From: Arsukibacterium perlucidum DSM 18276
GTDB taxonomy: Bacteria > Pseudomonadota > Gammaproteobacteria > Enterobacterales > Alteromonadaceae
NCBI RefSeq assembly: GCF_000382165.1
Contig: NZ_KB907715.1
Span: 28,544 to 92,543, forward strand
Direction: 5' to 3'
Length of the DNA: 64,000 nucleotides
Notes under the pieces: model-generated
Databases searched by the model: none
Told to the model about the DNA's origin: nothing
Seen by the model: the letters and a program-made list of their open reading frames with translations, nothing else
Shown here: positions 31,019 to 39,733 of the stretch, in pieces
How positions within the stretch are numbered: position 1 is the first letter of the stretch
How the letters are laid out: the number at the start of each line of letters is the position of its first letter
Position numbers and translations under genes: made by a program

Positions 31019-31714
31019 CTATTGGATTGCAGCATCCGGAGCAACATCATTCAGACTGTAACCATGCCCCCTATATGTGTGGATGTACTTTTTCGTGTAG
31101 TCTTCATCAATTTTTCTACGCAGGCGCCTGACATAAACATCGACTACGTTGGTTAAAGGATCAGTATTCATTCCCCATACGTTAGCGAGAATACGCTCAC
31201 GGCTAAACACCTTCCCAGGTTGAGACATTAAAAAATCCAGCATCTGCAACTCTTTTGCTGTTAACTTGATGATCTTGCCTGACCGGCTAACCTGCAACGC
31301 GGATTTGTCATATGCCAGCTCACCAAAATGAACAATATTATCAACTTGCGCGAATTGATCTCTTTTAGACAATACGTGAATTCTTGCCAGCAACTCTTCA
31401 AATGCAAATGGCTTACCCAGGTAATCGTCCGCACCACTGTTTAGCCCCAACACTCGGTCCTGCACTTCATTCAGCGCTGATAAAATCAGAATTTTGGCTT
31501 TTATTCCTCTGGCTCGCATCCGACTACAGAGTTCTATACCATCAATATTGGGTAGCATTCTATCCAAAATAATTACCGCGGGTTGAACTTGCAGTACCAG
31601 GTCAATAGCACCCTTGCCATCAGCACAGGTTTGAACCAGAAACCCTTCACTTTTCAAGCCTCGTTCAAGAAAGCTCGCAACCCGGACATCATCTTCAATA
31701 ATGACAATACTCAT
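31019..31714 (-). CDS. OmpR-family response regulator (second system)
   Basis: The 231-residue regulator has a receiver domain (IVIIEDDVRVASFLERG, phospho-Asp in VIILDRMLPN, GKPFAFEEL) and an OmpR-type winged helix (ANVWGMNTDPLTNVVDVYVRRLRRKI). Its DNA recognition helix differs from PhoB's, so its binding sites should be different. It overlaps its kinase gene by 4 bp (ATGA) and is flanked by the phosphate porin and the NTF2-like protein. I would expect it to control one or both neighbours; the inducing signal is unknown. Confidence 0.92.
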   Translation of the reverse strand: MSIVIIEDDVRVASFLERGLKSEGFLVQTCADGKGAIDLVLQVQPAVIILDRMLPNIDGIELCSRMRARGIKAKILILSALNEVQDRVLGLNSGADDYLGKPFAFEELLARIHVLSKRDQFAQVDNIVHFGELAYDKSALQVSRSGKIIKLTAKELQMLDFLMSQPGKVFSRERILANVWGMNTDPLTNVVDVYVRRLRRKIDEDYTKKYIHTYRGHGYSLNDVAPDAAIQ

Positions 31715-33303
31715 GTGGACATGCCCTCGATGCTGATTTTAATGCTGACAGTAGTACCTTGATGCAAACGGCTTTCTAATTGAATCAGTCCCTTGTGCTG
31801 CTCTATCAGATACTTTACCAGCGAAAGGCCAATTCCCAAGCCATCAGGCCGGAGTTTTCTGGCATTATCTGCCCGATAATACCGGTCGAATACGTTACCA
31901 AGCTCATAATCCGCTATGCCAATACCATAATCTGTAATACTACATTCAAATTGATTATCTTTGATGCATACAACCATATCTAACGCGGAGTTAGCAGGCG
32001 AGTACCGCAACGCATTGTCAAACAGAATTTGCCACGCTTGTAATAATTTTCCAACGTCTGCTTGAATGCTATGGTCTGACATTTCTATTGCATCGTCAAA
32101 ATGCAGACGTAATTCCCTACCCTGAACTTTCGACTCTCTGCGGACTTGACCAACCAGCTGAGTCGCAACCTCAACCAGCGGCACTGACTTTACATCGAGC
32201 AGCGCCATACTATTCTCGCCACGAATTAACATGAGCAAATCATCAATTCTGCCCGATAGTGCGGCGCCAGCATCGAGAATACGCCTTAGCGTCTCTTTAT
32301 ATTCTTCTGCTGATTTCTCTTTACCTCTGAGTCCTATTTCTGCCTCACCACGAATTGCGGTTGCCGGCGTACGCAATTCATGACTCACGTCAGCAAAAAA
32401 TTGCTTTTGTTGCGCCTCAGCATGCTTTAACTGCTCCAATGCATGCTTAAGCTGTGCGGTGCGGGACGACACTTCCTGCTCTACTTCAAGGGTATGCCGC
32501 AGCTCTGCTTGCCTTGCTTGTTCCAGTGCTGCAGACATAGTGTTAAAACTTGTCGCAACATTTCTGAATTCTTTGTCATCCAACTCGGCTATCCGGTGAG
32601 TAAAATTACCTGACGCTACAGCCGAGGTACCCTCAAGTAAACGAGTAATCGGTGAATACAGCGCCCTTAACAAAAGCACCGCGAGCAAAACTGCGGTTAG
32701 GCTGCCAAATACGGCCAGCGACAGTACAATAGTTCTTACTTTTGACAGCGCGTCAACCGCCGCTGACTCTGCTTTAGATGCCCGTTGCCGCTGCAGTTCT
32801 ATCGCTTCGGCAATAAGGCTTTTTAAATCCAGCCCCTCTAATTTATCAAAAGTTTGGATCAGTAATCGCCATATCTCTGCTTCACTTAGGGTAATCGACT
32901 CTTTATCCAATAAACTTCGTTTTAACGCAAAAATGTTAGTTTCAAGAATAGAGAGTGCCCTGACCTGCTTGTTAACTTCCTGATGATCCTGCTCGCTATC
33001 TGACAATTGTTGGTCATTAACCAATAGCGTTTGTAAGTTGCTGAGAATTAGCTCCATTTGTGCCATCAATCGGTCACGCTCGGCCAGTGGAGCATCATTA
33101 GTAAGTAAGTATTGTGCCAGCCAAACCTTCAAACGCTGTTTATCCGCACCCAGGGCAATAAACTCTGCCAACATCTGGTTTGATACTCTGCCGCGTTCAA
33201 CATGATAAGCGGCAATACCAGAGGTCCAGAAAGCAGCAACGGCCTGAACAATACAAAACATAACCAGTAAGCCAAAAGAAAGTAGTAAACGGTTTCGGTA
33301 CAT
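31711..33303 (-). CDS. Membrane sensor histidine kinase (second system)
   Basis: The 530-residue kinase has a first membrane helix (about 7-28), a periplasmic domain of about 150 residues that is almost entirely helical, a second helix (about 188-212), a HAMP domain, a coiled coil and a kinase core. Its phosphoacceptor is in DVSHELRTPATAIRGEAEIG, and the ATPase domain has NALRYSP, DYGIGI and GLGIGLSLVKY. The helical sensor resembles four-helix-bundle domains that bind small ligands. It starts 112 bp after the porin stop, beyond a terminator. PhoBR is separate, so this may sense a different signal such as arsenate or another oxyanion; that is speculation. Confidence 0.9.
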   Translation of the reverse strand: MYRNRLLLSFGLLVMFCIVQAVAAFWTSGIAAYHVERGRVSNQMLAEFIALGADKQRLKVWLAQYLLTNDAPLAERDRLMAQMELILSNLQTLLVNDQQLSDSEQDHQEVNKQVRALSILETNIFALKRSLLDKESITLSEAEIWRLLIQTFDKLEGLDLKSLIAEAIELQRQRASKAESAAVDALSKVRTIVLSLAVFGSLTAVLLAVLLLRALYSPITRLLEGTSAVASGNFTHRIAELDDKEFRNVATSFNTMSAALEQARQAELRHTLEVEQEVSSRTAQLKHALEQLKHAEAQQKQFFADVSHELRTPATAIRGEAEIGLRGKEKSAEEYKETLRRILDAGAALSGRIDDLLMLIRGENSMALLDVKSVPLVEVATQLVGQVRRESKVQGRELRLHFDDAIEMSDHSIQADVGKLLQAWQILFDNALRYSPANSALDMVVCIKDNQFECSITDYGIGIADYELGNVFDRYYRADNARKLRPDGLGIGLSLVKYLIEQHKGLIQLESRLHQGTTVSIKISIEGMST

Positions 33304-33370
33304 CGAGCTTATACTCCGGATAAACTTTTTTATTGTTGGAAGTTATACGTCAGGTAAATGATTAAAGATG

Positions 33371-33398
33371 AAAAAAACCCGGTTTAAACCGGGTTTTT
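33371..33398 (-). terminator. Terminator after the porin
   Basis: The perfect palindrome AACCCGGTTTAAACCGGGTT at 33376-33395 is flanked by A and T runs. It ends the porin transcript on the minus strand and could work in both directions. Confidence 0.88.
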
Positions 33399-33414
33399 CT
33401 GAATAGTTAATTTT

Positions 33415-34524
33415 TTAAAAGTGATATTGAGCCCTAACTCCAAAACCTATAGGCTCCTCATTGATACCTGAAGCTGTATCAACATCAGTATACACAATAT
33501 TACTCATAAAACGAATATTACTACTTAAGTAATAGTTAACGCCAACGGTCAGATTTTTCTGCTCGCCACCCATAACAACACCGTCATTAAGGTCAGTAAC
33601 AGAGTATCTGGCGGCAACTTCAATTGCGCCTTTTGCTGAGCTTGGTTTAATACCACTGAATGAGCCGTTTTTGTATGAACGCGATTCTCCAGTTATCACA
33701 TAACTTGCCTGCATGTGGTATCCGCTAAAGCTAAGATCCTGCACTGCAGAGGATGTATTCACTGATAATGCTTCAGCTTCAAATGACCACGCGCCATTAA
33801 TTGCTGCAAACTCCAGTCCGGTAGTGATCAGATTATCAACGTTATTGAGCGTTCCGGTGTCGATAAGACGAATGGCCGGATCAATTCTTAACTCAGGGCG
33901 GTCCCGAAAACGCAAGCTGTTATAGTCGCCTAAATCCTGATACACCACTGCCGCACCAAAGTGGTACTGAATATTATCGATTTTGGGGTGATAAACCAGA
34001 CGTTGCGCCAGGCCCATGCTGTCGTCCTTTCCAGCATCGCTTTCAGTATTCATGGTTCTGCCAAAAGCCATCGAGCCTGAAGTAATATCACCAAAGGTTT
34101 TATCAAAACGAACGCCTAACTTACGGTCAGGCGTAATCACTGTTGAACCACTTGCCCGCTCCATAAAAGTCATAGAGTTTGAACTCGTCAGGGTATTAAG
34201 GCTAAACGGCAACCGTTGGTGGCCTATAGTCAATGAACCACCGGCGAATTTTGTCCGCAGGTTTACATCGGTAGCACTCGCGTCACCACCTTCAGCAAAA
34301 TCATATTCGATGACAAAGCGCCAATCTGATGAGAAATTACCTTGTAATCCCATGCGGCCCCGACGAACATTAACGCCATTACCAAATTCTGTTTGGTCAT
34401 CATTGACAAACCCAGCATCGAGGTGCAGGCGACCTCGTGGTTCTACTTCAATATCTGCCGCCAGAACGTTTCCGGCAATTGAGGCCGAAAGTATCGCAAC
34501 AGTGATTTTGCTCATTGAGTTCAT
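33415..34524 (-). CDS. OprP/OprO-type phosphate-selective porin
   Basis: The 369-residue outer-membrane protein has a signal peptide (cleaved after VLAA, near residue 23). The barrel begins with EVEPRGRLHLDAGFVNDD and contains the family segments GNGVNVRRGRMGLQGNFSSDWRF and GHQRLPFSLNTLTSSNSMTFMER, and ends in QYHF. OprP and OprO of Pseudomonas are trimeric anion channels for phosphate and polyphosphate. The double PhoB box upstream is the most elaborate in the window. An AAAGGAA site precedes the ATG. Selectivity between phosphate and arsenate cannot be judged from sequence. Confidence 0.88.
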   Translation of the reverse strand: MNSMSKITVAILSASIAGNVLAADIEVEPRGRLHLDAGFVNDDQTEFGNGVNVRRGRMGLQGNFSSDWRFVIEYDFAEGGDASATDVNLRTKFAGGSLTIGHQRLPFSLNTLTSSNSMTFMERASGSTVITPDRKLGVRFDKTFGDITSGSMAFGRTMNTESDAGKDDSMGLAQRLVYHPKIDNIQYHFGAAVVYQDLGDYNSLRFRDRPELRIDPAIRLIDTGTLNNVDNLITTGLEFAAINGAWSFEAEALSVNTSSAVQDLSFSGYHMQASYVITGESRSYKNGSFSGIKPSSAKGAIEVAARYSVTDLNDGVVMGGEQKNLTVGVNYYLSSNIRFMSNIVYTDVDTASGINEEPIGFGVRAQYHF

Positions 34525-34571
34525 TACTATTCCTTTTGAAGGTTAAAGATGTAACTAATGTTTACCGAGAG

Positions 34572-34646
34572 AGTATATTTCAGCTTAATGACACTTTAAT
34601 GACAGCGTGGCATTTTTATGACGCTAAAATGATGTTTTTATGACTG
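34572..34646 (-). promoter_or_regulatory. Double PhoB box and -10 upstream of the porin
   Basis: Two blocks are read on the minus strand. The distal block has CAGTCAT, ACATCAT, GCGTCAT and ATGCCAC in an 11-bp phase (34646-34607). The proximal block is CTGTCAT-taaa-GTGTCAT (34605-34588). TATACT (34577-34572) begins 10 bp after the last unit. It is the best match to the consensus in the window. Confidence 0.88.
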
Positions 34647-34730
34647 TCTATACACAGCATGCTACTACCATCACTATAGGAAGTATTAATCAGTTTAGTC
34701 AGATAGCCAAGTCTATAATAAAATAACAGA

Positions 34731-34754
34731 AAGGGAGCGAATGCTCCCTTTTTT
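34731..34754 (-). terminator. Terminator after pstB2
   Basis: AAGGGAGC (34731-34738) pairs with GCTCCCTT (34743-34750) around GAAT. It lies 25-48 bp after the pstB2 stop. T runs are present on the plus side and short ones on the minus side. Confidence 0.75.
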
Positions 34755-34778
34755 AGCGCTTTTGACATCGCAACGATC

Positions 34779-35564
34779 TCAACCGTAGCGCCCGGTAATA
34801 TAATCTTCAGTTCGCTTATTAATAGGGTTGGTAAAGACTTCGTTGGTGGCACCAATTTCTATTAAATCACCCAGATGGAAAAACGCAGTGCGGTCTGAGA
34901 CCCGGGCGGCCTGTTGCATATTGTGAGTAACGATAACGATAGTAAAGTTTTGCTTTAACTCATCAATCAGTTCTTCAATAATAGAAGTTGCAATAGGGTC
35001 AAGCGCCGAACACGGTTCATCCATTAGTATCACGTCCGGGCTGACCGCGATACTGCGGGCGATACATAACCGCTGCTGCTGGCCACCGGATAAGCCGGTG
35101 CCAGGCTGATCCAGCCGATCTTTCACTTCATTCCATAAGCCAGCGCGGCGTAAACTGGACTCCACCACATCGTCCAGCTCTGACTTGCGACTGGCCAGGC
35201 CATGTAAGCGCGGGCCATAAGCAATATTTTCATAAATTGATTTTGGAAACGGGTTCGGCTTTTGAAATACCATGCCAACCTGAGCGCGCAATTGTACAAC
35301 GTCCAGTGACGGGTCATAGATATCGCGGCCATCCATCTTAATACTGCCGGTTACCCGGCAGATATCAATGGTATCGTTCATCCGGTTTAAACAACGTAAA
35401 AACGTTGATTTGCCGCAACCTGAAGGGCCGATAAAGGCAATAACTTCGTTTTCCATTACATCCAGATCAACACCATGGATAGCTTCATTGTCGCCGTAAA
35501 AAACCCTGACATCACGTGCTGTCATTTTTACCTTGCCAATGCTGTTTGTCTCAATCGCTGTCAT
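34779..35564 (-). CDS. pstB: Phosphate ABC transporter ATPase PstB (system 2)
   Basis: This is the ATPase of the second phosphate importer, with 261 residues. Walker A is [11 protein letters not shown], the signature is LSGGQQQRL, Walker B is [14 protein letters not shown], and the switch is VIVTHNMQQ. The Cys in DEPCSALDP and GCGKS are typical of PstB. Only about half of the residues outside motifs agree with PstB1, so this is not a recent duplication. I prefer ATG 35564 with a GGCGGA site over the GTG at 35588. It is the last gene of pstSCAB2; no phoU follows here. Confidence 0.95.
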   Translation of the reverse strand: MTAIETNSIGKVKMTARDVRVFYGDNEAIHGVDLDVMENEVIAFIGPSGCGKSTFLRCLNRMNDTIDICRVTGSIKMDGRDIYDPSLDVVQLRAQVGMVFQKPNPFPKSIYENIAYGPRLHGLASRKSELDDVVESSLRRAGLWNEVKDRLDQPGTGLSGGQQQRLCIARSIAVSPDVILMDEPCSALDPIATSIIEELIDELKQNFTIVIVTHNMQQAARVSDRTAFFHLGDLIEIGATNEVFTNPINKRTEDYITGRYG

Positions 35565-35632
35565 CGCTAAATCCGCCGTAGTTACCACTTATTCAGTTAA
35601 TTTTCTGGAGTTGGCTGCGCTGCGCGTCAGAC

Positions 35633-37024
35633 CTACCAGCGCTTTTCATATTTTTTACGCAGCCAGATGGCTAGCCCGTTTAATGTCAACATCAACGCCA
35701 GCAATACGATAATGGCGGCAGAAGTACGGGCTTCAAAAAAGTTACGAAGCTCATTGCCCTGCCACAAATATATTTGTACTGGTAAGGCGGTCGATTGCTC
35801 GAACGGGCCGGCCGGTATTTGTGCGACAAAAGACTTCATGCCAATAAGTAATAATGGTGCTGTCTCACCTAAAGCCTGGGCCACACCAATGATGGCGCCA
35901 GTAAGAATACCCGGGATAGCCAGTGGCAACACATGATGAAAAACAGCCTGCATTTTAGACGCCCCCAGCCCTAAAGCTGCCTGGCGAATGGATGGCGGAA
36001 TGGCCTTTAAGGTAGAGCGTGTGGCAATAATCACGGTAGGTAAGGTCATTAAGCTTAATACCAGGCCGCCAACAATGGGTGCCGACATCGGCAGTTTAAA
36101 CCAGCCGATAAACACCGATGCACCCAATAAGCCAAATACAATGGACGGCACCGCAGCCAGGTTATTAATATTCACCTCCACTAAGTCGGTGAATTTATTT
36201 TTGGGCGCAAACTCTTCCAGATAAATGGCGGCGGCAACGCCCATTGGTACCGCCAGAAAAATCACCACCAGCATCATATATAACGAACCGACAAAAGCAC
36301 CCGCCAGGCCAGCAGATGCTGGCGAACTGCGGGAGTCGGGATTCATAAACAAGGCAAAACTAAAGCGATTTTCAATAATGCCCTGCGCTGACAGCATTTC
36401 AACCCATTCCCGTACTTTCGGGCTAAGCTGCTGCTGCGAGTCAGGCAGACTGCGGTCAATATTACCTTTTAACCAGACATCAATATTCGCATCAGTAAGC
36501 AAATTTACCGTTTTGGTCTGGCCAATGATTTCGGGGTTTTCTATTACCATATCGCGTACGGCGTAGCGCTCACCTGAGGTCACTATCCGCGCTGCGTCAC
36601 GACGATACTGGCGCTCTTGAGCTTCCGGTATGACCTTATTCAGGCCATCCAGAATTAAGCGGTTAAAGTTAACCATGCCCACTTCAGTTTGCCATTCAAT
36701 AAAACGCTGCCGAAATTCATTGTCTGTTTCATCCGCACCTTGCACTGGTTTTTCGCTGATACTAATCACTTCAGGGTCAAAGTAAATATCAAGCGTAATG
36801 TGCGCCTGCCAGAATGCAGGGACACCTTTGGCAAAAATATTAACAAACAAAATAGCGACCAGGGTCAGGCTAATAATGACAGCGCCCAGACCAACGCCTT
36901 TAAACAGCTTTTCCTGACGGTGCCGACGAGCCAGTGACGCCGCCACTTGTTGCTGGGTTTTACTTAGTAACACCGGTTCAACAGCGACATCTTTGTCGGT
37001 GGAGCTCAGTTTGTTATCAGTCAT
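35633..37024 (-). CDS. pstA: Phosphate ABC transporter permease PstA, extended (system 2)
   Basis: The 463-residue permease is longer than the classic PstA. After the first membrane helix (about 45-66) a soluble periplasmic segment of about 150 residues precedes the permease domain, which has SLYMMLVVIFLAVPMGVAAAIY-like helices and the EAA loop GASKMQAVFHHVLPLAIPG. Extended PstA proteins of this type are known in Pseudomonas and relatives. It starts 3 bp after the pstC2 stop. Together with the extended PstC of system 1, the two transporters carry their extra periplasmic domains on different subunits. Confidence 0.94.
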   Translation of the reverse strand: MTDNKLSSTDKDVAVEPVLLSKTQQQVAASLARRHRQEKLFKGVGLGAVIISLTLVAILFVNIFAKGVPAFWQAHITLDIYFDPEVISISEKPVQGADETDNEFRQRFIEWQTEVGMVNFNRLILDGLNKVIPEAQERQYRRDAARIVTSGERYAVRDMVIENPEIIGQTKTVNLLTDANIDVWLKGNIDRSLPDSQQQLSPKVREWVEMLSAQGIIENRFSFALFMNPDSRSSPASAGLAGAFVGSLYMMLVVIFLAVPMGVAAAIYLEEFAPKNKFTDLVEVNINNLAAVPSIVFGLLGASVFIGWFKLPMSAPIVGGLVLSLMTLPTVIIATRSTLKAIPPSIRQAALGLGASKMQAVFHHVLPLAIPGILTGAIIGVAQALGETAPLLLIGMKSFVAQIPAGPFEQSTALPVQIYLWQGNELRNFFEARTSAAIIVLLALMLTLNGLAIWLRKKYEKRW

Positions 37025-37027
37025 AAG

Positions 37028-38425
37028 TTACTCGTATTGTTCCCGATATTTACGCACAACAACCAACGCTACAATATTCAGCAGCAAGGTAATGACAAAC
37101 AGGGTTAAGCCCAATGCAAAAGCGACCAGGGTCTGAGGGCTGGCAAAGTCGTTGTCGCCGGTTAGTTGGTTAACGATAGACACCGTTATCGTCGACACGG
37201 CCTCAAAGGGATTGGCAGTCAATGTCGGGCTGTTGCCCGCTGCCAGCACCACAATCATGGTTTCACCAATAGCCCGACTGGCAGCAAGCAGCACCGCACC
37301 CACTATGCCAGGCAGCGCAGCAGGAAGTACCACTTTGCGAATGGTTTCAGATTTGGTCGCACCCAGGCCAAGCGATGCATCCCTGAGTGCCTTTGGCACC
37401 TGAGTAATAATGTCATCTGACAACGATGAGATAAAAGGTACAATCATAATGCCCATTACCACACCGGCTGTCAGTGCAGACGTCGCCCGGATAGTCAGGC
37501 CAATACTGGCGCCAAAATCGGCTAAAAATGGCCCCACCGTTACCAGTGCGAAGAAGCCGTAAACAATAGTGGGAATACCAGCAAGGACTTCAATAATGGG
37601 TTTCGCCGTCGCGCGAAAGCTGGCCGGTGCATATTCTGCCAGGTAAATCGCGACCATTAAACCAAGGGGAATTGCGACCAGCAACGCGATACCCGCAATC
37701 ATCATCGTACCTGAAAGCAACGGCAGCAAGCCAAAACTTCCCTGACTTCCGGTCAGTGAACCTTCAGCGACGCCTGTCGTCGAAAAGCGTGGGTTCCAAG
37801 TCGTACCCAGGAAAAAATCTGCTGGCGGTATAAAACTGAAGAACTTGATGGTTTCACCCACCATTGATAGCACAATGCCGATAGTGGTTAAAATGGCAAC
37901 AGTGGAGCAGATTATAAGCACGGCTTTAACGGTGCGTTCGATTTGATGGCGCGCCCGCAAATGAGGCTGAATGCGTTTAAAACTGAAAAACAAACCCGCT
38001 GCGGCTATCGCTGCCATCAGACCAGTTAACAGTAACGCACTACTCGTTTGTAATTGTTGCATATACGCAGCAGCGGCCAGCTCCCACTGCTCAGCTTCTG
38101 CCACCACACCAAAATTAGTAGCAAGATTGCTGATCCGGCGCATAATCACATCGGCAGTTAACCCTTCTGCGGCTAACGCTTCTGCAGGCAACTGGGCAGC
38201 CACCATACCGTTAATCACCCCGGGGGACAAAAGTGTCCACAGTACCAGAATGAAGAAAGCCGGGATAACTGCCCACAAGCCGACCATCATGCCGTAATGA
38301 TGAGGCCTGGAGTGCATTTTTTGCTGCGGGTTAACTGTCGCCACCTTGCGACTGCGCACCATGCCAAGCTGATAGCCTATCGCCATCAATGCCAGCAGCA
38401 GTACAATTAACGAAAAATTACTCAT
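37028..38425 (-). CDS. pstC: Phosphate ABC transporter permease PstC (system 2)
   Basis: The 465-residue permease has an N-terminal membrane helix, a second helix (about 48-70), a periplasmic segment of about 60 residues, a third helix (about 128-145), and the ABC permease core with the EAA loop GATKSETIRKVVLPAALPG and SRAIGETMIVVLAAGNSP. ATG 38425 has GGAG 5 bases upstream and is preferred to the start at 38443. It is 169 bp from pstS2 and separated from it by a terminator and its own PhoB box, so the permease genes can be expressed apart from the binding protein. Confidence 0.94.
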   Translation of the reverse strand: MSNFSLIVLLLALMAIGYQLGMVRSRKVATVNPQQKMHSRPHHYGMMVGLWAVIPAFFILVLWTLLSPGVINGMVAAQLPAEALAAEGLTADVIMRRISNLATNFGVVAEAEQWELAAAAYMQQLQTSSALLLTGLMAAIAAAGLFFSFKRIQPHLRARHQIERTVKAVLIICSTVAILTTIGIVLSMVGETIKFFSFIPPADFFLGTTWNPRFSTTGVAEGSLTGSQGSFGLLPLLSGTMMIAGIALLVAIPLGLMVAIYLAEYAPASFRATAKPIIEVLAGIPTIVYGFFALVTVGPFLADFGASIGLTIRATSALTAGVVMGIMIVPFISSLSDDIITQVPKALRDASLGLGATKSETIRKVVLPAALPGIVGAVLLAASRAIGETMIVVLAAGNSPTLTANPFEAVSTITVSIVNQLTGDNDFASPQTLVAFALGLTLFVITLLLNIVALVVVRKYREQYE

Positions 38426-38488
38426 GCTTGCTCCATTCACCAATCCGGGTTATCCCACGGGGATATATACTTCTTTAAAAGCCGCGCA

Positions 38489-38522
38489 AGCTTAACGCGC
38501 ACATATTGCAGTTTTATTACAA
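38489..38522 (-). promoter_or_regulatory. Internal PhoB box and -10 upstream of pstC2
   Basis: On the minus strand TTGTAAT-aaaa-CTGCAAT covers 38522-38505, and TAAGCT (38494-38489) begins 10 bp after it. It lies after the pstS2 terminator, indicating a separate promoter for pstCAB2. Confidence 0.6.
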
Positions 38523-38544
38523 TCACTGTCATATTTCTGAAACA

Positions 38545-38571
38545 GAAAAAGAGGACCTGCTGGCCCTCTTC
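38545..38571 (-). terminator. Terminator or attenuator between pstS2 and pstC2
   Basis: On the minus strand AAGAGG pairs with CCTCTT around a 10-nt loop and is followed by TTT. It lies 24 bp after the pstS2 stop. Such a hairpin would keep the binding protein in excess over the permease. Confidence 0.75.
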
Positions 38572-38594
38572 TTTAAATTACTGTGCTGCAGCCG

Positions 38595-39623
38595 TTACAG
38601 CGATTTTTTGGCGCGGATATTTGCCAGTATAGTCGCACGCTCGTCGTCATCAAGCGGAATTAAGCCTGCGGCTTCTAACGGACTGCCAAATCCAGAGGCT
38701 GCATCAGAGACAAAGTATTCTGCAAACTCTTTTAAACCGGGGATAACACCAATGTGCTCACCTTTTACATAGAAAAACAGTGGGCGGGAAACCGGGTACA
38801 CGCCTGCAATTATGTTATCAACTGTCGGCTCAACGTCATTAACAGTTGCCACTTTAATCCGGTCGCGGTTAGCTTCATAGAAACTTAAACCAAACACCCC
38901 CAGGGCATTTTTCTGAGCTTGCAGCCGGGCCAGAGTCTCAGTGTAGTCACCAGCAATTTCTACTACGCTGCCATCGGTACGCATTGCTAAACAAAAGTTG
39001 TTTTGCTCAGCTTTAGGTAACGCCTGAACTTCAGCAAAGGTTGTACAACCGTCGATAATCACTTTTTCTTCGTAAACTTCACGGGTACCGTGGTTTGAAC
39101 CAGGGATGGCCAGTAAAATTGTCTGGTCTGGCAGAGACTTATCAATTTGCTGCCAGTTGGTATAAGGGTTAGCTACCATTTTACCGTTTTGTGGCACTTG
39201 CGCCGCCTGAGCCAGAAACACATGTTTAGGTTTTAATTTAAAAATACCAGCGTCAATCCGCGAGGCAAAAACGATACCATCGTAGCCAATTTTAACTTCG
39301 ATTATTTCTTTAACGCCGTTCTCTTTACAGGCTGCCACTTCTGCCGGGCGAATCTGCCGCGATGAGTTAGCAATATCAATGGTGTTAGTACCCACACCCT
39401 GACAGAACTGACGCAGGCCACCAGACGACCCACCAGAACCTACTACCGGAGTGCGAAACTGGGCAAAATTGTTGCCAAATTCTTCAGCAGCGATAGAAGA
39501 AAACGGCAGTACGGTTGATGAACCTGCTACCTGCACAGTATCGCGATTTGCATGGGCCTGGCCTGCAAACGCCAGGCTGACGGCTGAAGCTACAATCAGT
39601 TTAGTTAGCTTATTCATTTTCAT
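38595..39623 (-). CDS. pstS: Periplasmic phosphate-binding protein PstS (system 2)
   Basis: The 342-residue binding protein has a signal peptide (MKMNKLTKLIVASAVSLAFAGQAHA). Phosphate-site segments are VQVAGSSTVLPFSS, VVGSGGSSGGLRQFC, NSSRQIRPAE and GSNHGTREVYEE, the last replacing the SGTR loop of classic PstS. The Cys pairs (QFC, AACK, DGC, NFC) suggest disulfides. It differs strongly from the binding protein at 4540. A consensus PhoB box with a CATAAT -10 precedes it. It belongs to the PstS class paired with extended PstA permeases. Confidence 0.95.
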   Translation of the reverse strand: MKMNKLTKLIVASAVSLAFAGQAHANRDTVQVAGSSTVLPFSSIAAEEFGNNFAQFRTPVVGSGGSSGGLRQFCQGVGTNTIDIANSSRQIRPAEVAACKENGVKEIIEVKIGYDGIVFASRIDAGIFKLKPKHVFLAQAAQVPQNGKMVANPYTNWQQIDKSLPDQTILLAIPGSNHGTREVYEEKVIIDGCTTFAEVQALPKAEQNNFCLAMRTDGSVVEIAGDYTETLARLQAQKNALGVFGLSFYEANRDRIKVATVNDVEPTVDNIIAGVYPVSRPLFFYVKGEHIGVIPGLKEFAEYFVSDAASGFGSPLEAAGLIPLDDDERATILANIRAKKSL

Positions 39624-39664
39624 TTGGTAAATCCTCGGCTAAAGATATGCATTTAATGTAGACC

Positions 39665-39698
39665 ATTATGCGATACTTTTATTGCAGTAATATGACAA
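39665..39698 (-). promoter_or_regulatory. PhoB box and -10 upstream of pstS2
   Basis: On the minus strand TTGTCAT-atta-CTGCAAT covers 39698-39681, and CATAAT (39670-39665) lies exactly 10 bp beyond. Strong match. Confidence 0.85.
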
Positions 39699-39733
39699 TC
39701 ATCTTTAACCACGGCAGCTAAAGTGGTTATTCG

